Positions 1-5,527 of a DNA stretch of 5,527 nucleotides are shown piece after piece (within the stretch, counting starts at the first letter, position 1; each line of letters begins with the position of its first letter). A program made the translations under genes and the position numbers. The notes under the pieces are model-generated. The model saw only the letters and a program-made list of their open reading frames with translations. It was not told the origin of the DNA and made no database searches. This DNA is from Candidatus Avoscillospira stercoripullorum (lineage in GTDB: Bacteria; Bacillota; Clostridia; Oscillospirales; Oscillospiraceae), in the NCBI GenBank assembly GCA_018712905.1, contig DVGD01000239.1, forward strand, positions 1-5,527, written 5' to 3'.

Positions 1-399
1 ATCAATGAGATTGTCCTTGGTTTTGAGAAGCTGCAAAATGGGGCGGGCGCAGGTGACGCCGAAGATGGACAAGAGAATGCCAAGGGAAAGGCTTAAAATG
101 GCGGCGGTGTGCAGGAGCTTTCCAAAGCGGATGTTGTCCCGGGCGCCGTAGAACCGGGCGGCAAGAACGTTGATGCCGCCGCCCAGGCCGATGAGAAAGC
201 CTGTGAACATGGTGACCAGGGTGGTGGTGGAGCCCACCGAACCCAGGGCGGTTGCGCCAACAAACTGCCCCACCACCGCCAAATCCGCCAGGTTGAAGAG
301 CACCTGGAGAAGGTTTGAGCAGATGAGGGGCAGGCTAAAGGTCAGGATTTGCTTGGCCAGAGGACCACGGGTCATGTCCTGGCCGGAGAGAGACGACAT
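1..399 (-). CDS. MATE family efflux transporter, N-terminal part (cut by left edge)
   Basis: This is the N-terminal 133 residues of an integral membrane exporter of the MATE family, which typically expels drugs or other organic cations in exchange for Na+ or H+. The translation begins MSSLSGQDMTRGPLAKQIL and shows the usual family opening: a short cytoplasmic tail with an M-T-x-G-P-L motif (residues 9-14), then a first membrane segment with F-S-L-P-L and N-L-L-Q (about 17-38). The conserved A-D-L-A-V-V-G-Q-F-V-G stretch follows at 38-48, then A-L-G-S-V-G (50-56), a glycine-rich second segment (about 58-80) and A-R-F-Y-G-A-R-D (81-88). A third hydrophobic segment spans about 97-118. The ATG at 397-399 is chosen because an AAGGAGG site lies 8 nt upstream; the second ATG (residue 9) has no comparable site. 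Full family members are about 440-460 aa, so roughly 70% lies outside the window. It is transcribed away from smc. The substrate cannot be inferred. Confidence 0.93.
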   Translation of the reverse strand, partial: MSSLSGQDMTRGPLAKQILTFSLPLICSNLLQVLFNLADLAVVGQFVGATALGSVGSTTTLVTMFTGFLIGLGGGINVLAARFYGARDNIRFGKLLHTAAILSLSLGILLSIFGVTCARPILQLLKTKDNLID

Positions 400-407
400 G
401 GAAAAAG

Positions 408-414
408 CCTCCTT
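408..414 (-). promoter_or_regulatory. Ribosome binding site of the MATE gene
   Basis: On the minus strand the sequence reads AAGGAGG, a near-perfect match to the anti-Shine-Dalgarno sequence, 8 nt before the ATG. It decides the start in favour of the first of two nearby in-frame ATG codons. Confidence 0.88.
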
Positions 415-434
415 CACCGATTTTCGTCCAGGGG

Positions 435-463
435 ATTATACAATAGAAGTGGAGAAAGCACAA
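435..463 (-). promoter_or_regulatory. Predicted SigA-type promoter of the MATE gene
   Basis: On the minus strand there is a consensus -10 box TATAAT (435-440) preceded, after a 17-bp spacer, by TTGTGC (458-463), which matches the TTG of the -35 consensus. Transcription would start near 428, giving a leader of about 29 nt that just includes the ribosome binding site. The short leader leaves little room for a riboswitch or attenuator, so any control would more likely act on initiation. Confidence 0.7.
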
Positions 464-466
464 TAG
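440..466 (-). repeat. Direct repeat CTATTGT x2 within the MATE promoter
   Basis: The minus-strand heptamer CTATTGT occurs at 460-466 and again at 440-446, exactly 20 bp apart (about two helical turns). One copy overlaps the -35 box and the other abuts the -10 box. On the plus strand each copy is also followed by a similar purine-rich AGTGG stretch. The arrangement would suit a regulator binding one face of the promoter, but two 7-bp copies in AT-rich DNA can arise by chance and no regulator gene is in the window. Confidence 0.3.
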
Positions 467-481
467 GGAAGTGGGCATGTT

Positions 482-491
482 TTTCGCGAAA
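482..491. repeat. Perfect 10-bp palindrome TTTCGCGAAA between the divergent promoters
   Basis: TTTCGCGAAA is its own reverse complement. It lies between the -35 boxes of the two divergent promoters, about 19 bp upstream of the MATE -35 and 54 bp upstream of the smc -35. It could be a protein-binding site, but it is short and no factor can be named. Confidence 0.3.
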
Positions 492-545
492 CTGGGGCGT
501 GGCGGCAGATTTTTGCCTGAGAGGCGAATTTTCTCCCGCACTCTC

Positions 546-574
546 TTGCAATTACACGGTGAAATTGCTAAAAT
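546..574 (+). promoter_or_regulatory. Predicted SigA-type promoter of smc (and the smc-ftsY-rdgB operon)
   Basis: A -35 box TTGCAA (546-551), a 17-bp spacer and a -10 box TAAAAT (569-574) make a good housekeeping promoter. Transcription would start near 581, leaving a leader of about 26 nt before the smc GTG. The spacer region contains an inverted repeat, GCAATT (548-553) and AATTGC (563-568), separated by 9 bp, so its left arm overlaps the -35 box. This could be an operator, but that is speculative. Confidence 0.68.
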
Positions 575-593
575 ATAGCGATAACATGAAATT

Positions 594-597
594 GGAG
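594..597 (+). promoter_or_regulatory. Ribosome binding site of smc
   Basis: GGAG, within the purine-rich GGAGAAG, sits 10 nt before the GTG at 608. The spacing is slightly long and the start is GTG, so initiation may be moderate rather than strong. An in-frame TGA at 587-589 rules out any start further upstream. Confidence 0.65.
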
Positions 598-607
598 AAG
601 TGGAAAC

Positions 608-3600
608 GTGTACCTCAAATCTCTGGAAATTCAGGGCTTCAAATCCTTTGCGGACAAGACGGTTCTGCACTTTGACAGCGACATCACCGCGATTGTCGGC
701 CCCAACGGCAGCGGAAAATCCAATATTTCCGACGCCATCAGCTGGGTCATGGGGGAGATGAGCTCCAAAGCCCTCCGGGGCGCAAAGATGGAGGACGTGA
801 TCTTCGGCGGCACACAGAAGCGAAGCCAATTGGGCTTTGCCGAAGCCTCTTTGATTCTCGATAATTCCGATGGCTCTCTTCCGGTGGACACGCCCGAGGT
901 GATGGTCACCCGGCGGTATTACCGCTCGGGGGAGAGTGAATACTATATCAACCGCCAGTCTGCCCGCCTTAGGGACATCAATGAGATGTTCATGGATACG
1001 GGTCTTGGCAAGGAGGGCTACTCCAACATCGGCCAGGGCAGGATCGATGAGATTTTGGCCGTGAAGAGCACCGACCGCCGGGAGGTCTTCGAGGAGGCGG
1101 CGGGTATCTCCAAGTACCGCCACCGCAAGGAGGAGACCGAGCGGCGCCTGGCATCCACCGAGGACAACCTCACCCGAATCGGCGATAAGATCTCCGAACT
1201 GGAACTCCAGGTGGAGCCCCTCCGGGTGCAGGCGGAGAAGGCGAAGAAGTACCTCTCCCTCCGGGAGACGCTCAAGGGGCTGGAAATTGCCCTGTGGCTC
1301 CAAAATCTCGAGCGATTGGCCGCGGCCGCCAAGAAGGCCGAGGGGGACTATGCGGCAGCAGCGAGAACCCTGGAGGAGCAGCACGCCGCCCTCAACCGCC
1401 TTTATCAGCTCTCGGATCAGCTGGCGCTCAAGCTCAACCAGGCAAACCTGGAGCTGGAGCAGCAGCGCCACGCCATTGCCGGGCAGGAGGCAGTGCTCCA
1501 CCAGCAGGAGAGTGAAAGCGCCGTCTTGAAGGCCGGGGCGGAGAATACCAAGCAGAATATTGAACGGGTGCGCCGGGAGCTTGAAGATCAGGAGAGCCGC
1601 AGCGGCGGCGTCTCCGGTCAGATTGCCGAGCAGGAGGCGCGCATTGCCCAGCTGGCTGCCACCCTCACCGAGACGAAAGATAAGCTCCAGCAAGCCCAGA
1701 ACGAGGCCGCCCGGCTCCTGGCCTCGGCGGATGAGGCCGAGGGGAAGACCCTCACCCTGCGCACCCGCCAGGCAGCGCTCCAGCAGGAGGCCGCCGGCAA
1801 GCGTGCCGAAGCCGCGTCCCTGCGTGCGTCTCTGGATGAGGTCAGCCAGCGCAAGGCTTCGGTGGAAGAGGATTTGACCGCCGCCCTCGCCAGGCAGACA
1901 GAGCTGGGCGAGACGGTGAACGCTTGCAAGGAGACCCTTGCCAAGGCAAAGGAAGCCGTGGAGGCACACCGGAATGCCGACGCGGGCTATGCCCTGCGGC
2001 TCAATGCCCGGGTGGAGAAGCGGGATCGCCTCAAAAAGGCGCTGGACGCGCAGAACATCGAGCTGCAAACCGTCCGCTCCCGGGGCAAGATGCTCGCCGA
2101 GCTCCAGCGGGACTACGAGGGCTTTTCCAAGGCCGTGCGCCTGGTGATGCAGGAGGCCAAGGGCGGCCGCCTGGGGGAGATCTACGGCCCCGTGTCCGCC
2201 CGAATCCGCACCGAGGATGACTATACCGTGGCCATTGAGACCGCCTTGGGCGGCGCCATGCAGAATATTGTGGTGGGCAGCGAGGCCGACGGCAAGGCCG
2301 CCATCCGCTATTTGAAGCGGTGCGACGGCGGCCGGGCAACCTTCCTGCCGAGAAGCACCGTCCGGGGCAAGGAGCTCCGGGAGTCGGGGCTTAACCAGTG
2401 CCCCGGCTTTGTGGGAATCGCGTCGGAGCTGGTGCGCTGCGATGCAGCCGATGAGGGGATTATTTCGTCGCTGCTGGGGCGGATCGTCCTGGTGGAGACG
2501 TTGGATCACGCCGTGGACATGGCGCGAAAGTACCAGAACCGCTTTAAGATTGTCACCCTGGACGGCCAGGTCATGAACCCCGGCGGCTCCATGACCGGCG
2601 GCTCGTCCAGTAAGAGCGCGGGCATTCTCTCCCGCGCCAATGAGCTCCAGCGTCTTGCCCAGCGCGCCAAGGCGCTGGAGGCGGAGATCGCCCAGCAGGA
2701 TGCGGCGCTGGCCGAGGCAGCCCGTGCCGCTGCCCAGGTGGAATTTGAGCGCACCGCCCTCCAGGGCAAGCTCCGCCAGGCCGAGGACGATGTGCTTCGC
2801 GCCGAGGGCGAGCTCCAGAAGGCCACGGCGCTTTATACCGCCCTTTCCGATACCATCGAGAGCTATCGCCGGGAGCTTGCGTCTGTTGCGCAGCGCACCG
2901 GCGGCGACCTGGGAAGGCTCTCCCAGCTGGAGCAGGACGCTTCCGCCGCCGAGGCCGAGGCCGCCCGGCTGGAGGCCGCTCTGGCCGAGGAGACCCAGGG
3001 GCAGACGGCGCTCTCCCAGCAGGTGAACGAGCAGAACGAGGCCATCACCGCCCTTCGCATGGAGCTGGCCGCCCGGGAGGCCGAGGATCACACCGCCCGG
3101 GAGAGCGTGGAACGGCTGCGCGCCTTGGCCGAGGCCATGGCCGGCGACCGTGCCCAGAAGGAAAAACTCATCGCCTCCTACGAGGCCGACGCCGCCCGGC
3201 TCGCCCGGGATATTGAGGCCTCGGAGAAAAAGCGGGAAGAATTGGAACGAACCGTGGAAAATGCTCGTCTTTCTCTCCAGGAGGCCATTGCAGCCCGGTC
3301 TGAGACGGAAGGGAGGCGCAACCGTACCGACAAGGAAGCCCAGGAGAAGAATAAGGAAATTCTGGATATGGAGCGGGAGGCCGCCCGCCTGGAGCAGAAG
3401 AAGGCTGCCGCCGCCATGGAAGAGCAGCAGATTCTCGATAAACTCTGGGAGAGCTACGAGCTCACTCCCTCCACTGCCGCCAAGGAGGCGGCAGAGATTG
3501 AATCGGCGCCTGCCGCCGCAAAGCAGATTACCGATCTCAAGCGGAAGATCTCGTCCTTGGGCACGCCCAACCTGGGCGCCATCGACGAGTTTGAGCGCGT

Positions 3601-4180
3601 CAACGAGCGCTATGGCTATCTCACCGGCCAGCGGGACGACGTGCTCCACGCCAAGAAGGAACTGGAGAACATCATCAAGACCATCACCCAGGAGATGACC
3701 GAGATCTTTGTCCGGGAGTTTGGCCGGATCAATCAGTATTTCGGCGAGACCTTCCAGGAGATGTTCGGCGGCGGCAAGGGCGAGCTGGTGCTGGAGGAGC
3801 CCGACGAGCCCCTGAGCTGCGGCATCGAGATCAAGGTACAGCCTCCGGGCAAGCAGGTCAAGACCATCACCCTTCTCTCCGGCGGCGAGAAGGCCTTTGT
3901 GGCCATCGCCCTCTACTTTGCCATTTTGAAGGTGCGTCCCACGCCCTTCTGCCTGCTGGACGAAATCGACGCGGCGCTGGACGACCGGAATGTGGAGCGC
4001 TTTGCCTCGTATCTTCGGAATTTCAGCAGCAAGACCCAGTTCTTGATCATCACCCACCGCCGCGGCACCATGGAGGCCGCCGACGTGCTCTACGGCGTGA
4101 CCATGGTGGAGCAGGGCGTCTCCCGGATTCTCCACCTGGATTTAAACCAGATGCAGGCGGAGCTGGGCATCACCGACTAG
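608..4180 (+). CDS. smc: Chromosome partition/condensation protein SMC
   Basis: SMC is a dimeric ATPase that, with ScpA and ScpB, organises and compacts the nucleoid by moving along DNA, and is needed for orderly segregation. The 1190-aa product is close to the usual length of about 1190. In order it shows an N-terminal head with Walker A GPNGSGKS (31-38), the L-R-G arginine loop (R57), the Q-loop G-Q-G-R-I-D (Q143) and E-E-A-A-G-I (162-167). An Ala/Glu/Arg-rich coiled coil runs to about 518, then the hinge (about 519-665, ending G-G-S-M-T-G-G-S at 659-666). A returning coil includes S-L-G-T-P-N-L-G-A-I-D (983-993). The C-terminal head has signature LSGGEKA (1090-1096), Walker B L-L-D-E (1116-1119), D-loop A-L-D-D and switch histidine H1150. 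All catalytic residues are present. A small variation is G-E-M-S before the arginine loop where many homologues have G-E-Q-S. The GTG start gives the family N-terminus MYLKSLEIQGFKSF. No scpA or scpB is in the window. Confidence 0.98.
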   Translation: MYLKSLEIQGFKSFADKTVLHFDSDITAIVGPNGSGKSNISDAISWVMGEMSSKALRGAKMEDVIFGGTQKRSQLGFAEASLILDNSDGSLPVDTPEVMVTRRYYRSGESEYYINRQSARLRDINEMFMDTGLGKEGYSNIGQGRIDEILAVKSTDRREVFEEAAGISKYRHRKEETERRLASTEDNLTRIGDKISELELQVEPLRVQAEKAKKYLSLRETLKGLEIALWLQNLERLAAAAKKAEGDYAAAARTLEEQHAALNRLYQLSDQLALKLNQANLELEQQRHAIAGQEAVLHQQESESAVLKAGAENTKQNIERVRRELEDQESRSGGVSGQIAEQEARIAQLAATLTETKDKLQQAQNEAARLLASADEAEGKTLTLRTRQAALQQEAAGKRAEAASLRASLDEVSQRKASVEEDLTAALARQTELGETVNACKETLAKAKEAVEAHRNADAGYALRLNARVEKRDRLKKALDAQNIELQTVRSRGKMLAELQRDYEGFSKAVRLVMQEAKGGRLGEIYGPVSARIRTEDDYTVAIETALGGAMQNIVVGSEADGKAAIRYLKRCDGGRATFLPRSTVRGKELRESGLNQCPGFVGIASELVRCDAADEGIISSLLGRIVLVETLDHAVDMARKYQNRFKIVTLDGQVMNPGGSMTGGSSSKSAGILSRANELQRLAQRAKALEAEIAQQDAALAEAARAAAQVEFERTALQGKLRQAEDDVLRAEGELQKATALYTALSDTIESYRRELASVAQRTGGDLGRLSQLEQDASAAEAEAARLEAALAEETQGQTALSQQVNEQNEAITALRMELAAREAEDHTARESVERLRALAEAMAGDRAQKEKLIASYEADAARLARDIEASEKKREELERTVENARLSLQEAIAARSETEGRRNRTDKEAQEKNKEILDMEREAARLEQKKAAAAMEEQQILDKLWESYELTPSTAAKEAAEIESAPAAAKQITDLKRKISSLGTPNLGAIDEFERVNERYGYLTGQRDDVLHAKKELENIIKTITQEMTEIFVREFGRINQYFGETFQEMFGGGKGELVLEEPDEPLSCGIEIKVQPPGKQVKTITLLSGGEKAFVAIALYFAILKVRPTPFCLLDEIDAALDDRNVERFASYLRNFSSKTQFLIITHRRGTMEAADVLYGVTMVEQGVSRILHLDLNQMQAELGITD

Positions 4181-4190
4181 AGAAACGACG

Positions 4191-4196
4191 AAAGGA
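4191..4196 (+). promoter_or_regulatory. Ribosome binding site of ftsY
   Basis: AAAGGA in the 26-bp smc-ftsY gap, with 10 nt between it and the ATG at 4207. The gap shows no hairpin or promoter, which supports co-transcription with smc. Confidence 0.65.
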
Positions 4197-4206
4197 ACCA
4201 AATCAC

Positions 4207-5100
4207 ATGGGCTTTTTTGACAAAATCAAGCAAGGACTCAGCAAGACGGCAGCCTCCATTTCCAGCGTCTTCACCGGCTTTTCCGAGATTGACGACGATT
4301 TTTACGACGAGCTGGAGGAGAGCCTGATCCTCGCCGACCTGGGCGTGGACACCACCACCAAGGCCATGGACGCACTGCGCGAGCGGGTGCGCCAGAACCA
4401 CCTCAAGACCACCGAGGAGGCGCGTACTGCCCTGCGGGACGTGCTCTGTGAGATGGTGAGCGTGGGCGACACCACCCTCAACCTCTCCACCAAGCCCTCG
4501 GTGGTGCTGGTCATCGGCGTCAACGGCGTGGGAAAGACCACCACCATCGGCAAGATTGCCCACCAGCTCAAGGGGCAGGGGAAGAAGGTGCTCTTGTGCG
4601 CTGCCGATACATTCCGCGCCGCTGCCGCCGATCAGCTGGAGATCTGGGCAGGCCGCGCCGGAGTGGACATCATCCGCCAGGACGAGGGCGCCGACCCGGC
4701 CTCGGTGGTCTATGACGCCATCGCCGCGGCCAAAGCCCGGGGCACCGACGTGATCCTCTGCGACACCGCCGGACGGCTCCACAACAAGCAGAATTTGATG
4801 AACGAGCTGGGCAAGATCAGCCGCATCCTCGACCGGGAGCTGCCCGACGCCGCCAAGGAGGTGCTCCTGGTGCTCGACGGCACCACCGGCCAGAATGGAC
4901 TTCTCCAGGCCAAGCAGTTCCAGGAGATCGCCGGCGTCACCGGCATGGCGCTCACCAAGCTCGACGGTACCGCCAAGGGCGGAATCGTGGTGGCCGTGGC
5001 CGACGCGCTGCAAATCCCGGTGAAGTACGTGGGCGTGGGCGAACAGATGGACGATCTCATGCCCTTCAATCCCAGAGAATTTGCGGAGGCACTGGTATGA
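4207..5100 (+). CDS. ftsY: Signal recognition particle receptor FtsY (SRP GTPase)
   Basis: FtsY is the membrane-associated receptor that pairs with the SRP protein Ffh; reciprocal GTP hydrolysis hands ribosomes making membrane proteins to the Sec translocon. The 297-aa product starts MGFFDKIKQGLSKT, a short amphipathic membrane-contacting helix, then a helical N domain (about 25-90) with the L-I-L-A-D-L-G-V motif. The G domain has all GTPase motifs: GVNGVGKTT (G1, 104-112), DTFRAAA (134-140), DTAGR (G3, 186-190), TKLD (G4, 250-253) and the closing G-V-G-E (276-279) with D-D-L-M-P-F (282-287). There is no long acidic A domain as in E. coli, which is usual for Gram-positive FtsY and fits the length of about 300. 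The alternative paralogue Ffh is excluded because there is no C-terminal methionine-rich M domain. It follows smc by 26 bp and overlaps rdgB by 4 bp. Confidence 0.98.
   Translation: MGFFDKIKQGLSKTAASISSVFTGFSEIDDDFYDELEESLILADLGVDTTTKAMDALRERVRQNHLKTTEEARTALRDVLCEMVSVGDTTLNLSTKPSVVLVIGVNGVGKTTTIGKIAHQLKGQGKKVLLCAADTFRAAAADQLEIWAGRAGVDIIRQDEGADPASVVYDAIAAAKARGTDVILCDTAGRLHNKQNLMNELGKISRILDRELPDAAKEVLLVLDGTTGQNGLLQAKQFQEIAGVTGMALTKLDGTAKGGIVVAVADALQIPVKYVGVGEQMDDLMPFNPREFAEALV
5085..5089 (+). promoter_or_regulatory. Ribosome binding site of rdgB inside the end of ftsY
   Basis: GGAGG lies in the last codons of ftsY, 7 nt before the ATG at 5097. It supports the overlapping ATGA start and independent or re-initiating translation of the downstream gene. 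Confidence 0.75.
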
Positions 5101-5527
5101 AGCTCGTATTGGCCAGCAAAAATCAGCATAAACTCCTGGAAATGGAGCATATTCTCCGGGATCTGGGGTTGGAAGTTGTGCTGGAATCCCAGGTGGGTGT
5201 GGATGTGGACGTGGAGGAGACCGGCACCACATTCCTTGAAAACGCCGCGCTCAAAGCCCGTGCGGTGATGGAGGCCAGCGGCATGGCCGCCATTGCCGAC
5301 GACTCAGGACTCATGGTGGATGCGCTGGACGGCGCGCCGGGGGTCTACTCGGCGCGGTACGGAAACCTCGATTCCGATCAGGCGCGCACCAGCTATCTCC
5401 TGGAGAATCTCAAGGACGTCCCCGCGGGTAAGCGGGGGGCGCAGTTTGTCAGCGCCATCGTCTGCATCCTGCCCGACGGCAGGGAGGTACATGCCCAGGG
5501 CACGTGCCAAGGGGAGATCCTCTTTGC
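5097..5527 (+). CDS. rdgB: RdgB/HAM1 non-canonical purine NTP pyrophosphatase, N-terminal part (cut by right edge)
   Basis: This cytoplasmic house-cleaning enzyme hydrolyses (d)ITP and (d)XTP to the monophosphate and pyrophosphate, keeping deaminated purines out of DNA and RNA. The visible 143 residues begin MKLVLASKNQHKLLEME, giving the nucleotide-binding S-x-N-x-x-K-L-x-E motif (residues 7-15). They continue with E-x-x-x-T-F-x-E-N-A (41-50) and K53, then D-D-S-G-L (68-72), where D69 matches the catalytic aspartate of the family, and P-G-V-Y-S-A-R-Y (81-88). Family proteins are about 195-205 aa, so about 55-60 residues, including the conserved F-G-Y-D-P segment, lie beyond the window. The ATG overlaps the ftsY stop (ATGA), and a GGAGG site is 7 nt upstream, so translation is probably coupled. 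The B. subtilis homologue is named YsnA; the gene symbol is by homology. Confidence 0.95.
   Translation, partial: MKLVLASKNQHKLLEMEHILRDLGLEVVLESQVGVDVDVEETGTTFLENAALKARAVMEASGMAAIADDSGLMVDALDGAPGVYSARYGNLDSDQARTSYLLENLKDVPAGKRGAQFVSAIVCILPDGREVHAQGTCQGEILF

Larger units (their letters stand above)
400..607. other. Divergent intergenic region between the MATE gene and smc
   Basis: This 208-bp stretch is richer in A and T than its flanks and contains no credible gene. It holds two back-to-back promoters, both ribosome binding sites, and a handful of short repeats and palindromes. The predicted transcripts diverge and do not overlap. No intrinsic terminator or structured leader RNA is apparent; the only compact hairpin seen (GCCT at 515-518 with AGGC at 522-525) is too small to count. 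Confidence 0.8.

Noticed and set aside
109..318. Plus-strand open frames of 69-108 codons at 109-675
   Set aside because: They run antisense to the clear MATE coding region or across the promoter region, lack plausible starts, and their translations resemble no protein.
480..493. Possible parS-like site (SMC is loaded at ParB-parS)
   Set aside because: The parS core has GTTTC and GAAAC arms around ACGT. Here the arms surround only GC and the left arm is TTTTC, so spacing and sequence do not fit.
515..525. Hairpin GCCT-GAG-AGGC as an intrinsic terminator or leader structure
   Set aside because: The stem is only 4 bp and no T-tract follows it. It lies upstream of both predicted transcripts rather than inside one.
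586..675. Possible 29-residue leader peptide starting at ATG 586, overlapping the smc start
   Set aside because: The ATG would be only about 5 nt from the predicted transcript start, with no ribosome binding site. Most of the frame is out-of-phase smc coding sequence, with no attenuator-like hairpin.
2930..3240. Repetitive-looking GAGGCCGAGGCC-type DNA as a repeat element
   Set aside because: It encodes the Ala/Glu/Arg-rich heptads of the SMC coiled coil, and the similarity reflects repeated codons rather than a separate repeat.
335..4135. 1266-codon minus-strand open frame as a real gene
   Set aside because: It lies in perfect antisense register to smc, has no domain signature, and its openness follows from smc lacking TTA, CTA and TCA codons. 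smc is unmistakable on the other strand.
4177..5232. 351-codon minus-strand open frame across ftsY
   Set aside because: It has the same antisense register to ftsY and the same codon-bias cause; no recognisable protein features.

Overview
This window looks like chromosomal housekeeping DNA from a GC-rich Gram-positive bacterium. It most resembles a member of the class Clostridia, possibly Oscillospiraceae/Ruminococcaceae. The evidence is strong purine-rich Shine-Dalgarno sites, SigA-type promoters, an FtsY without a long acidic N-terminal domain, a bacterial SMC with clostridial-looking head motifs, and a smc-ftsY gene order common in Firmicutes. The taxonomic placement is inferred from motifs and composition, not from a search.

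Layout. Positions 1-399 (minus strand) hold the first 133 codons of a MATE-family multidrug/cation efflux transporter that runs off the left edge. Positions 400-607 are an AT-richer divergent intergenic region. It carries a good minus-strand promoter for the MATE gene (TATAAT at 435-440), a good plus-strand promoter for smc (TTGCAA, 17 bp, TAAAAT at 546-574), and several short symmetric or repeated elements. Positions 608-4180 encode a complete SMC chromosome-condensation ATPase (1190 aa, GTG start). Positions 4207-5100 encode a complete FtsY, the signal recognition particle receptor GTPase (297 aa). Positions 5097-5527 hold the first 143 codons of an RdgB/HAM1-type non-canonical purine NTP pyrophosphatase, cut by the right edge.

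smc, ftsY and rdgB very probably form one operon. The gaps are 26 bp and a 4-bp ATGA overlap, and no terminator-like hairpin is visible between them. Their products act in separate core processes: chromosome organisation, co-translational membrane targeting, and nucleotide-pool cleaning. The link is therefore shared expression rather than a pathway. The MATE gene is divergently transcribed and looks functionally unrelated.

I found no CRISPR array, RNA gene, mobile element or previously undescribed system. The points worth a second look are small: the repeats and palindromes in the divergent promoter region, the smc promoter placed directly upstream of smc with no rnc gene beside it, and a 3.8-kb open antisense frame across smc that is fully explained by codon bias.
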